A stretch of 10,335 nt of DNA from CAYRHS01 sp964424125. Its GTDB lineage: Bacteria > Actinomycetota > Acidimicrobiia > IMCC26256 > JAOSJL01. Shown here in pieces: positions 1 to 6,789 of the stretch. The position numbers were made by a program, and so were the translations under genes. Location: the NCBI GenBank assembly GCA_964424125.1, contig CAYRHS010000110.1:1-10335 (forward strand), in the 5' to 3' direction. The notes under the pieces were generated by a model, which was not told where the DNA came from, searched no databases, and saw nothing but the letters and a program-made list of their open reading frames with translations. The stretch's first letter is position 1. Every line of letters starts with the position of its first letter.

Positions 1-164
1 GCGACGAGGCTGTCGGGGGGATCGAGGTCGGCGATCACCACCGGCACGCCGGCGCCGCGCAGGCGCCGGGCTACGGCGGTGCCGATCCCCCCGCTGCCGC
101 CGGTCACCAGCGCGATCCGCCCGTCGAAGCCGGCGTCGTTCGCGGCTCCGGTGCCGTCGCTCAC
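1..164 (-). CDS. Short-chain dehydrogenase/reductase, N-terminal part (runs off left edge)
   Basis: The reverse strand from a GTG at 164 reads as the first 54 residues of a short-chain dehydrogenase/reductase. After about 15 residues comes a first beta strand (RIALV) and the glycine-rich nucleotide-binding turn TGGSGGIG at residues 21-28, matching the family's TGxxxGIG. The second strand ends VVIAD, and the Asp at residue 46 is the position that in this family usually favours NAD(H) over NADP(H). The catalytic Tyr/Lys region lies outside the window, so the substrate cannot be named. The start codon overlaps the stop of the sulfatase gene in a GTGA arrangement (161-164), which indicates one transcript and translational coupling. 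There is only a weak ribosome binding site of its own, consistent with coupling. The fold assignment is secure; the exact start is likely but not certain. Confidence 0.85.
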   Translation of the reverse strand, partial: MSDGTGAANDAGFDGRIALVTGGSGGIGTAVARRLRGAGVPVVIADLDPPDSLV

Positions 165-2146
165 GCGTGTTGCCACCAACGCAGGGGGGCTCCGCGGCGG
201 TCCTCGACCACGTGGTCGACCAGGTCGCCGACGAGCTCGTCGCGCGCCGATCGCCGGCTCGGGTCGTCCCAGCGGTTCTCGAACTGATGGGGGTCGTCGC
301 GGAGGTCGTAGAGCTCGCCGACGCCCTCCATGCGCGGGTAGACCGTCACGACCTGCTCGTCGCGGAACATGGTGCGCAGCCGGAGCTCGGGACGGTAGGC
401 GGAGTCGAAGACCGTCACGACGCGCTCCCGCTCCCCGTCCCGCGCGGGAAGGGGCTCGCCCTCCATCCATTCGGGCATCTCGATCCCCGCGATCGAGCAG
501 AACGTGGGCGCGAGATCCACGAGCCCGACGGGATCCGTGACCGTTGCCGGGTGCCCACCGGGTCGGTGCCACGCCAGGGCCACGTGCATCAGGGCGTCGA
601 CGTGGAAGGGACCCTTGAGCAACAGCCCGTGGTCCCCGAGGAGCTCGCCGTGGTCGGAGGTGAAGAAGACGTGGGTGTCCTCGTCCCGGCCTCGCTCGGA
701 GAGGAAGGCGAGAAGCCGCCCGACGTTGTCGTCGATCAGCTCGATCATCCCCGCGGTGAGGGCGGTGATCTCGCGGAGCTGGTCGTCGGTCACTGTCGCG
801 GGGTGGGTCCCGGCCGCTCCCTCGTGCTGTGAGAACTCACCGCGCCAGTACGCGCCGTACTGCCAGGGCTTGGACGCGAGTGCGGCCTCGATCGCCTCGC
901 GTGAGTCGGGTCGGCCGCGGGGGAGCGGGATCTCCGTCCACGGGTGGCGCCGGCCGTAGTCCGCGGGCGGGTTGAAGGGATGGTGGGGGTCGTCGAACGA
1001 CGCCCAGCAGAAGAACGACTGGTCGTCGCCGACGTCGCCGATCCAGTCGATGGCACGGTCGACGATCCACGTCGAGGAGTGCAGCTCGGCCGGCAGGCTC
1101 GAGTACGTGCACTGCGGCGCGTCGGTCTCCCCGCCCCGCCCGCGGAAGCAGCGGAGGAGCTCGTCCATGTGGTCGCGGTAGGCGTCCCTCCCGAGCTGCT
1201 CGCGCAGCCAGAGGGGGTACGTGCCGTGCGCGTGGAAGTGGTCCGCCGACTCCACCCGGTCGAAGCCGCGATAGGGACCCGCCCAGGACTGATCGGCGTC
1301 GATGGCCGCCAGGTAGGCGCCGAGCGTGTTCGAGGGCTCGAAGTGCTGCTTGCCGATGTGGGCCGTCACGTACCCCGCGTCCGCGAGCACGTCCGCGATC
1401 GACGGCGCGTCCTGCGGAAGGGCAACGCCGTTGGACCACACCCCGTGCGTGCCCGGGTACTGGCCCGTCAGGATGGTCGAGCGCGACGGCGTGCAGAGCA
1501 CGTTCTGCACGTGCGCACGGAGGTAGTCGGTCGCGGTGGCGAGCAAGCCGTCGATCGCCGGGGTCGAGCACACCCCGCTGCCGTGCGCGCCGAGCGAGTC
1601 GAAGCGTTGCTGGTCGGTCGTCACCAGCAGGATGTTGGGACGCGCGGTCCTGCGTTCCCGGGGCTCCGGGCGTCCCGGTCGCGCGTAGGCGAGCGGATCA
1701 GCGACCGGGCTCGCTTCGGGGACGTCGTCGTCGGCACGAGCGCTCTCGGCGGTCGCCCGGCGGATCTCGCTTTGCAGATCAGCGGCCGCCGGGTTGTCCG
1801 AGGCGGCTTGCTCCAGCGCGAACAGCTGCGACGCGTCCCCTTCGAGGGTGATCGTGCCGTCCGCGAACGCGCCCATCGCCGCGCCCAGATCGTGGTCGAC
1901 GAACATCGCCACCGCGATCTCGAACGGCACGCGCAGGCGGGCGTCGGCGTCGGCGAGCGCGCCCTGCCCGAGTGCGAGCCCGCCCGGCGCGGGCGCGAGA
2001 TGACACTCCGTCGTGCCGTCCGGTCCGTCCACGACGGTCACGTTCACCTTGATCCCAGCGAGGTCGGGCGGCACCGGGACGTCCGGGTGCTCGTGCTCGA
2101 GTCGGTCGACCTCCGCGAACCACTCCGGGCTCAAGAACGACGGCAT
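161..2146 (-). CDS. SCP2-like domain fused to a type I (formylglycine) sulfatase
   Basis: This 661-residue protein has two parts. Residues about 1-130 resemble an SCP2/sterol-carrier-like domain: a hydrophobic strand pair, then a dADARLRV-type strand and the closing DGTITLEGD segment (residues 97-104). Residues about 169-640 are a sulfatase/alkaline-phosphatase-fold domain opening with RPNILLVTTDQQR. The formylglycine site is CTPSRSTILTG at 218-228, with C218 the residue to be modified. Metal ligands are probably D178 and Q179 at the start and D498-H499 in TSDHGELLGDHG; K266 (GKQH) and the DDPHHPF stretch (385-391) fit the active site. The Asp-Gln pair is more like choline sulfatases and phosphonate monoester hydrolases than Asp-Asp arylsulfatases. 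No signal peptide is visible, so a cytoplasmic enzyme is inferred. The ATG is preceded at 6 bases by the very strong site GGAGGTGAT. It is the first gene of a unit with the downstream dehydrogenase. Substrate unknown; the lipid-binding domain suggests a lipid-like sulfate or phosphate ester. Confidence 0.9.
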   Translation of the reverse strand: MPSFLSPEWFAEVDRLEHEHPDVPVPPDLAGIKVNVTVVDGPDGTTECHLAPAPGGLALGQGALADADARLRVPFEIAVAMFVDHDLGAAMGAFADGTITLEGDASQLFALEQAASDNPAAADLQSEIRRATAESARADDDVPEASPVADPLAYARPGRPEPRERRTARPNILLVTTDQQRFDSLGAHGSGVCSTPAIDGLLATATDYLRAHVQNVLCTPSRSTILTGQYPGTHGVWSNGVALPQDAPSIADVLADAGYVTAHIGKQHFEPSNTLGAYLAAIDADQSWAGPYRGFDRVESADHFHAHGTYPLWLREQLGRDAYRDHMDELLRCFRGRGGETDAPQCTYSSLPAELHSSTWIVDRAIDWIGDVGDDQSFFCWASFDDPHHPFNPPADYGRRHPWTEIPLPRGRPDSREAIEAALASKPWQYGAYWRGEFSQHEGAAGTHPATVTDDQLREITALTAGMIELIDDNVGRLLAFLSERGRDEDTHVFFTSDHGELLGDHGLLLKGPFHVDALMHVALAWHRPGGHPATVTDPVGLVDLAPTFCSIAGIEMPEWMEGEPLPARDGERERVVTVFDSAYRPELRLRTMFRDEQVVTVYPRMEGVGELYDLRDDPHQFENRWDDPSRRSARDELVGDLVDHVVEDRRGAPLRWWQHA

Positions 2147-2152
2147 TCGGCG

Positions 2153-2161
2153 ATCACCTCC
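2153..2161 (-). promoter_or_regulatory. Ribosome binding site of the sulfatase gene
   Basis: Read on the minus strand this is GGAGGTGAT, nine bases complementary to the 16S rRNA tail, ending 6 bases before the ATG at 2146. It fixes the start of the sulfatase. The TGA inside it is also the stop codon of the upstream six-codon ORF. Confidence 0.75.
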
Positions 2162-2174
2162 GGAGAGAGATCAT
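2154..2174 (-). CDS. Possible six-codon leader ORF before the sulfatase gene
   Basis: On the minus strand an ATG at 2174 opens a six-codon ORF, MISLRR, ending in TGA at 2156-2154. It has its own good ribosome binding site AAGGAG (2184-2179), 4 bases before the ATG. Its stop codon lies inside the GGAGGTGAT site of the sulfatase gene and 7 bases before the sulfatase ATG. A ribosome finishing the leader would therefore sit on the sulfatase initiation region, which could couple or modulate its translation. Short ORFs of this size arise easily by chance; the paired ribosome binding site and its position are the only support. Confidence 0.3.
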   Translation of the reverse strand: MISLRR

Positions 2175-2243
2175 CGCGCTCCTTGAACCGGCTGCGCCCT
2201 GCTGGAAGGCTGCGACGACAGCCCAACGAGAACGGAGCGGCCC

Positions 2244-3404
2244 GTGAGCGACGACGTCGGCGCCCGGATGCAGGAACTGAGCGAAGAGGCGGTCGGCGAC
2301 CCCGCGGTGCTCGACGAGCGCGCGCCCATGGACATCGAGGTGGCGCCGCTCGGCGCCGGGGTGGCCCTCGACGTGCTCGCCCGGCGCCTCCCGAAGGCGG
2401 TGCTCCACCTGCACTTCTCGGGCTCGGTGCGTCCCTCCGTGCTGCGGCTGCTCGCGCACGAGCGCGGGCCCGCGCTGGACACCGACTCGCGCCGGCCCGA
2501 CGGGATCTACGACTACCGGGGCTTCGGAAAGTTCATCCTCGACATGCAGCGCTCGGCGCAGCTGCTCTCGGCGACGCCCGACGTGACGCGACAGGTCGCC
2601 CTCGACGTGCTCGGGGCCGAGGTGGACTCGGGCGCGCGGCACGTGGAGCTGATGGTCACGATCGGCTACTACCAGGGCATCGGTGTGGACGCCGGTTCCT
2701 TCCTGGCCGCGATCGACGATGCGTTCGCGACTGCGGCCGAGGTCTGGGACCTGAGCGGCGGGATCATTCTCGAGTTCGACCGGGGTTCGGGGCCCGAGGC
2801 GGCGCTCGGCGTGGCCGAGCTCGCGGTCGACGCCAGGGAGCGGGGCCTCCGCGTGCTCGGGGTGGGCAACGACGGTGACCCGTTGACCGTGCCCTTCGCC
2901 GACCTCGGCCCCGCGTACGAACGCGCCCGAGCCGGGGGTCTCCGGCTCTGCGGCCACGTCGACCTGCCCGACGACGTCGCGCCCGCGCTCGACCTCGGGC
3001 TCGACCGCCTCGACCACGGCTACGCCGTCCTCTACGACCCCGCCCTGCTCGCGCGCGCCGTGGAGTCGCAGGTGCCGCTCACGATCTGTCCCACGAGCAA
3101 CATCCTCCAGATGCCGGGGCTCACGCCGGACTTCGACGCCCACGCGCTCGCCGGACTGGTCGAGGCCGGGGTCAACGTCACGCTGCACCCCGACGACCCG
3201 CCCATGTTCTTCACCGACACCACGCAGGAGTACCGGGCCGCGTCTCGGACGCTGGCGGCGGGGCCGGCTGACCTCGCGACGATGGCGCGCCGCTCGCTCG
3301 ACGCGGCGTGGATCGACGACGACGCGCGCCGGGATCGCTGGGCGGCCGAGATCGACGCGCTGCTCGCCGACCCGCGCTGGAGCGACGGCTGGTCGCCGAC
3401 CTGA
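2244..3404 (+). CDS. Adenosine deaminase-like protein lacking the HAGE catalytic glutamate
   Basis: This 386-residue protein follows the adenosine/adenine deaminase layout of the metal-dependent amidohydrolase superfamily. The first zinc-binding strand is PKAVLHLHFSGS (H55 and H57). The later family blocks are also present: LDHGY with H258, TICPTSN at 280-286, and LHPDDPP at 314-320 with D317 and D318, the metal ligand and its neighbour. In true adenosine deaminases the third zinc histidine is in HAGE, whose Glu is the catalytic acid. Here the matching place reads GHVDLPDD (237-244): the His is kept, but Gly and Glu are gone and the segment is about four residues shorter than usual. The substrate-contact Asp after the first His-x-His is Ser59. 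The zinc site therefore looks intact while classical deamination looks doubtful. It starts at a GTG with GGAG 6 bases upstream, is divergent from the sulfatase, and is alone in its transcription unit as far as seen. It could act on another substrate or be a non-catalytic paralogue. Confidence 0.85.
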   Translation: MSDDVGARMQELSEEAVGDPAVLDERAPMDIEVAPLGAGVALDVLARRLPKAVLHLHFSGSVRPSVLRLLAHERGPALDTDSRRPDGIYDYRGFGKFILDMQRSAQLLSATPDVTRQVALDVLGAEVDSGARHVELMVTIGYYQGIGVDAGSFLAAIDDAFATAAEVWDLSGGIILEFDRGSGPEAALGVAELAVDARERGLRVLGVGNDGDPLTVPFADLGPAYERARAGGLRLCGHVDLPDDVAPALDLGLDRLDHGYAVLYDPALLARAVESQVPLTICPTSNILQMPGLTPDFDAHALAGLVEAGVNVTLHPDDPPMFFTDTTQEYRAASRTLAAGPADLATMARRSLDAAWIDDDARRDRWAAEIDALLADPRWSDGWSPT

Positions 3405-3636
3405 GCCTCGGGTCAGTGGCTCGACTCCATCAGGAGTTGCCCAGAGGCCGAAGTCGTGGTCGGCGGCGAAGGTGGAGACCGCGCCGACGTTGCCAACTGC
3501 GAGGAACCGCCGAAGACCGCAATGCGTTGCGAGGGGCGGTTTCGCAGGCCATGGGGCCCGTGCGGCAGTCGCGGGGTCTCTCGGGTCCGTAGGATGGAGA
3601 GTGCGTGGTCGAGGGAAACCGGCGGAGCGGGGGCAC
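3405..3636. other. Intergenic gap (232 bp) between deaminase-like and hydrolase genes
   Basis: No plus-strand gene with a ribosome binding site is seen here. An in-frame ATG at 3472 would extend the hydrolase by 55 residues, but that extension is Arg/Gly-rich and has no clear ribosome binding site, so it is taken as non-coding. The gap contains the TAGGAT candidate. On the minus strand, 3506-3441 reads for 22 codons with almost exclusively G/C third positions in its centre (see findings). A weak 5-bp hairpin overlaps the deaminase stop (3403-3407 with 3418-3422). Confidence 0.4.
3590..3595 (+). promoter_or_regulatory. Candidate -10 hexamer of the hydrolase/acyltransferase operon
   Basis: TAGGAT matches the actinobacterial TAnnnT -10 pattern and lies about 41 bases before the hydrolase ATG, in the only non-coding gap ahead of this operon. 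No convincing -35 is seen 17-18 bases upstream, which is common in actinomycetes. This is a suggestion from position and sequence only. Confidence 0.35.
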
Positions 3637-4809
3637 ATGATCACGGATCACGAGCTGCGGGCCCGGGTGGCGGCGGCCAACGCCACCCAAGGCAGCGACG
3701 GGCTCCAAGGTCGACCGGCGGCGCGCAGCGCACAGTTGCTGAGGCTGCGCGTGCACGCCGCGCTCGACGACGTGGCCGGGGCCGTCGGGAAGTGGCTGCA
3801 CACGATGGGGCACACCGACCTTGCACGCGTCAGCCGCGAGACGGACCGAGCACTGACGTTGTTCGAGCGCCAGGGCTGGCTCGCAGAACCGGCGGCATAC
3901 CACGGCGTACCCCAACCGCTCACGCGGCCCGTCGTCGAGCCCCAGGTGCATCGCGGTCGGGAGTTCGACCACGTCAGGTTCAACAGCGAGTATCGGATCC
4001 ACCGGGACGAGCCGGGCGGCGACCGGTGGTCCAGCCATGAGTACCGACGGAACCGGGTTGCCCACGCGCGCGTGCTCCGTCACGACGATCCGACCCGTCC
4101 CTGGGTCGTCTGCGTCCACGGGACGGGGATGGGCTGGAACACCGCCGATTTCCGCGCCTTCGACGTCGATCGCCTCCACCGCGACCTCGGGCTCAATGTC
4201 GCTCTCCCCGTGCTCCCGCTGTCGGGGCCGCGCCGGCCTCGGGGTCGCTTCCAGATCCAGTTCCCGACCAACGACCACCTCGACAACGTGCACGGCCTCG
4301 CGCAGTCGGTCTGGGACCTCCGCCGCCTGACGAGCTGGATCCGTTCGATCGGCGGTGAACGCATCGCGACGCACGGCGTCTCCCTCGGCGGGTACGTGGT
4401 GGCGTTGCACGCCGCGTTCGAGCCCGACCTCTCGTGTGCGATCGCCGGGATCCCGGTGTCGGACTTCATGACCCTGTTCGCGGGCCACCAGCCGCGCGAC
4501 CCGTTCGTCGAGGTCCAGGATCTGGTCGCACGAGGGTCGACGCTGCACCGGGTCGTCTCTCCACTCGAGTTTGCGCCGACTCCCGCGGTGGACCGCAGGT
4601 TCATCTACTGCGGCCTGGGCGATCGGTTCCTCGATCCGGTCGAACAGGCGTACGCGCTGTGGGAGCACTGGGACGAGCCGTCGGTCCTCTGGTACGAGGG
4701 CGGCCACGTCGGGTTCGCGCTCTCGGGAGTCGTGCGCGACTTCGTGACCGAGGCGCTCCACCGGTCGGGGTTGCTCGAGCACCTGGAGGAGGGTGTCGAC
4801 CGCAAGTAG
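3637..4809 (+). CDS. Alpha/beta hydrolase (putative lipase/esterase)
   Basis: From the ATG at 3637 this is a 390-residue protein, with GGAG 9 bases and a G-rich run 3 bases upstream. The first 150 residues or so are a helical, charged N-terminal region with no signal peptide. The alpha/beta hydrolase core follows. It has VCVHGTGMG (His161-Gly162) for the oxyanion region and the nucleophile elbow HGVSLGG with Ser249. An acid is likely at Asp329 or Asp333 in GLGDRFLDP, and the catalytic His357 is in YEGGHVGF. All three members of the triad are therefore visible. Cytoplasmic location is inferred. The neighbouring acyltransferase begins 51 bases downstream on the same strand, so this enzyme probably works on acyl esters such as wax esters, triacylglycerol or partial glycerides. 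That role is inferred from context; the sequence alone does not fix the substrate. Confidence 0.85.
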   Translation: MITDHELRARVAAANATQGSDGLQGRPAARSAQLLRLRVHAALDDVAGAVGKWLHTMGHTDLARVSRETDRALTLFERQGWLAEPAAYHGVPQPLTRPVVEPQVHRGREFDHVRFNSEYRIHRDEPGGDRWSSHEYRRNRVAHARVLRHDDPTRPWVVCVHGTGMGWNTADFRAFDVDRLHRDLGLNVALPVLPLSGPRRPRGRFQIQFPTNDHLDNVHGLAQSVWDLRRLTSWIRSIGGERIATHGVSLGGYVVALHAAFEPDLSCAIAGIPVSDFMTLFAGHQPRDPFVEVQDLVARGSTLHRVVSPLEFAPTPAVDRRFIYCGLGDRFLDPVEQAYALWEHWDEPSVLWYEGGHVGFALSGVVRDFVTEALHRSGLLEHLEEGVDRK

Positions 4810-4860
4810 GGTCCTGACCGCAGCGAGCTCCGGCTGCCGGCGACGGTGGGGGACGGGCGC

Positions 4861-6273
4861 GTGAAAGACCTCTCGGCGCTGGACACGCTCTTTGTCAGCA
4901 CCGACACTCGTCGATACCCGATGCACGGGTTGGGGTTGATGATCCTCGACCCGTCGACGGCGCCCGGGCCGCTGACCTACGAGCGGATGAAGCGCCACTT
5001 CCGCGCGCGGCTGCCCCAGCTCCCGCCGATGCGCCGCCGGCTCGCACGGGTGCCACTGGGGATCGACAGGCCTGTGTGGGTCGAGGACCCCGGGTTCGAC
5101 CTCGACGCGCATTTCCACCACGTCGCGGTCCCCCCGCCGGGAGACGATCGTGAGCTCGCCACGCTCGTCGCCGACATCGGCAACAACCCGCTCGACGACA
5201 CACGTCCGCTGTGGGAGTACTGGTTCGTCGAGGGCCTCGCGGGCGGGCGCGTCGCGGTCCTGATCAAGATGCACCATGCGTGTATCGACGGCATGGGTGG
5301 GATCGAGATGGTCCAGCACCTCTTCGATCTGGCACCCACGCCCGAGCGGGAGGAGCCGGTCGACACCTGGGAGCCCGAGACCATCCCGTCGCAGGCGCAG
5401 ATGCTCGCCCGGGCACTTCCGACAGCCGCGCTGTGGCCCTTCCGGGCCGCCCGGAGCTCGCTCAAACTAGGGAGCGGCCTCGTCCGAGGACGCCGCGCCC
5501 GCGCGACCAGCAGCGCCGACGCGGGCAAAGCCTTCTCGGGTCCGAAGGTGTCGTTCAACGAGATCGTCCCGGGACGACCGCACAAGGCCTTCGCCTGGGC
5601 CTCGGTCTCGATGGAGGACGTGAAGACGATTCGCGTGGCGTTCGACGCCAAGGTGAACGATGTCGCGCTCGCGTTGTGCGCGGGCTCCCTGCACCAGTAC
5701 CTCGAAGCACGCGACGAGCTCCCCGCCGAGCCACTGACGGTCGCCAATCCCATCAACATCCGGGAATCAGACGAGAACGGGGTCTACGAGAACAAGGTCG
5801 CGATGATGGCCCCGAGGTTGCCGACGCAGCTCGGCGATCCGGCCGAACGGATCCGAGCGGTCGTCGCGTCGACGACCGACACCAAGACCGCGAGTCGCGC
5901 GAGCGGTACCAACCTGCTCGAGGACTTCTTCGGGATCATGAGCCCGGGAATGGTCGACGTCGCGATGCAGGTCTACACGACGACCGGGGTCGCGGGAATG
6001 CTCCCGGCTCCGTACAACCTCTGTATCACGAACCTGATCGGTCCGCCGATCCCGCTCCATTTCGCAGGGGCTCGGCTCGAGGGCTTCTACATCGAGATGA
6101 TGCTCCTCGACACGATCGGGCTCGTGATCGCGCTCATGAGCTACGCCGGCCGCCTCCAGTTCGGCATCACGGCGACGCGGGAGCTCACGCCGCACGTGTG
6201 GTCGATCGCCGAGGGCATCGAGGAGGAGATGGGCCTGCTGCTCGAGGCGGTGGGCACCCAGGCCGCGGGTTGA
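4861..6273 (+). CDS. Wax ester synthase/diacylglycerol acyltransferase (WS/DGAT family)
   Basis: This 470-residue protein matches the bacterial WS/DGAT family in length and motifs. These enzymes move a fatty acyl group from acyl-CoA to a fatty alcohol or diacylglycerol, making wax ester or triacylglycerol at the membrane/lipid-droplet surface. The active-site motif HHACIDG (HHxxxDG) is at residues 138-144 with His139 as the likely base. A PLWEYW block lies about 20 residues before it. Further family blocks are NDVALALCAG (from residue 266), NPINIR (296-301) and TNLIGPPIPL (from 390), the last a variant of the usual SNVPGP. The start chosen is the GTG at 4861, giving MKDLSALDTLF, because a GGGGGA stretch lies 8 bases upstream; an upstream in-frame GTG at 4846 lacks such a site. 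It lies 51 bases after the hydrolase and is probably cotranscribed with it. It ends 6 bases from the stop of a convergent gene. Confidence 0.93.
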   Translation: MKDLSALDTLFVSTDTRRYPMHGLGLMILDPSTAPGPLTYERMKRHFRARLPQLPPMRRRLARVPLGIDRPVWVEDPGFDLDAHFHHVAVPPPGDDRELATLVADIGNNPLDDTRPLWEYWFVEGLAGGRVAVLIKMHHACIDGMGGIEMVQHLFDLAPTPEREEPVDTWEPETIPSQAQMLARALPTAALWPFRAARSSLKLGSGLVRGRRARATSSADAGKAFSGPKVSFNEIVPGRPHKAFAWASVSMEDVKTIRVAFDAKVNDVALALCAGSLHQYLEARDELPAEPLTVANPINIRESDENGVYENKVAMMAPRLPTQLGDPAERIRAVVASTTDTKTASRASGTNLLEDFFGIMSPGMVDVAMQVYTTTGVAGMLPAPYNLCITNLIGPPIPLHFAGARLEGFYIEMMLLDTIGLVIALMSYAGRLQFGITATRELTPHVWSIAEGIEEEMGLLLEAVGTQAAG

Positions 6274-6279
6274 CCCGCG

Positions 6280-6780
6280 TCAGCCGTCCTCGTTCCCGAA
6301 GATCCGCTCCAACGCGATGGGCGCCACGAAGGCCGCCTCCCGGTCGACCTGGGCGCGCAGCTGCGTGCGGATCGGGGCGCACAGGCGACTCGACTCGGCT
6401 TCGTCGACGTCGGACGCGGCATGGACGGCGCTCAGCCAGCCGTCGAGGACCGACTTCAGCCGCTCGTTCTCGTCCGTCAGGGCGTCGACGGAGACGTAGG
6501 GCCCGTTCTCGGGGATTCCGGCCAGCCGACGCGTCACCTCACGAGCCGCACCTTCGAGAGGAGCTGGTACGTCGCCCAGCAATCCCAGCAACGCGCGCTT
6601 CTCGCCGTTGTCGGCGGCGAGCGCCTCGCCCTCGGACTCGAGGCGGAGGATCACGTGCTCAAGCAGCATCACCACGTTCGCGCCCGCGCTCTGGGCGTGG
6701 GGGCCTTCGAGCTGGGGGACGATGAGCTCCTCGAGGTTGGCGACCACCCCGCGGAGGATCTGCGCGCTCGTGGGTCTCAC
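6280..6780 (-). CDS. Small helical protein of unknown function, partner of the phosphotransferase-like gene
   Basis: This 166-residue protein is acidic and almost entirely predicted helical by eye, rich in Leu, Ala and Glu with few glycines. It has no signal peptide, membrane segment or cysteine-metal motif. I do not recognise a named domain. Small proteins of similar character are found beside phosphotransferase-family genes in actinomycetes, as I recall from family knowledge; I cannot verify that here. It starts with a GTG at 6780, and its ribosome binding site AGGAGGT (RC of 6785-6791) overlaps the stop codon of the upstream phosphotransferase-like gene. The gap is only 9 bases, so the two are translationally linked and probably act together. 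Its end converges on the acyltransferase with 6 bases between stop codons. Confidence 0.8.
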   Translation of the reverse strand: MRPTSAQILRGVVANLEELIVPQLEGPHAQSAGANVVMLLEHVILRLESEGEALAADNGEKRALLGLLGDVPAPLEGAAREVTRRLAGIPENGPYVSVDALTDENERLKSVLDGWLSAVHAASDVDEAESSRLCAPIRTQLRAQVDREAAFVAPIALERIFGNEDG

Positions 6781-6789
6781 CCCGACCTC

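Noticed and set aside
944..2878. Very long open frame on the plus strand opposite the sulfatase and running into the deaminase gene
   Set aside because: It is Arg/Gly/Val-rich shadow translation of real genes in other frames; it spans two genes and their divergent promoter region and has no domain pattern.
3472..3636. 55-residue N-terminal extension of the hydrolase from an ATG at 3472
   Set aside because: It lacks a clear ribosome binding site and coding bias; the ATG at 3637 has a GGAG/G-rich site and the TAGGAT hexamer lies between the two starts.
3430..5319. Long minus-strand open frame opposite the hydrolase and acyltransferase
   Set aside because: Antisense shadow in high-GC DNA; the plus-strand frames carry clear catalytic motifs.
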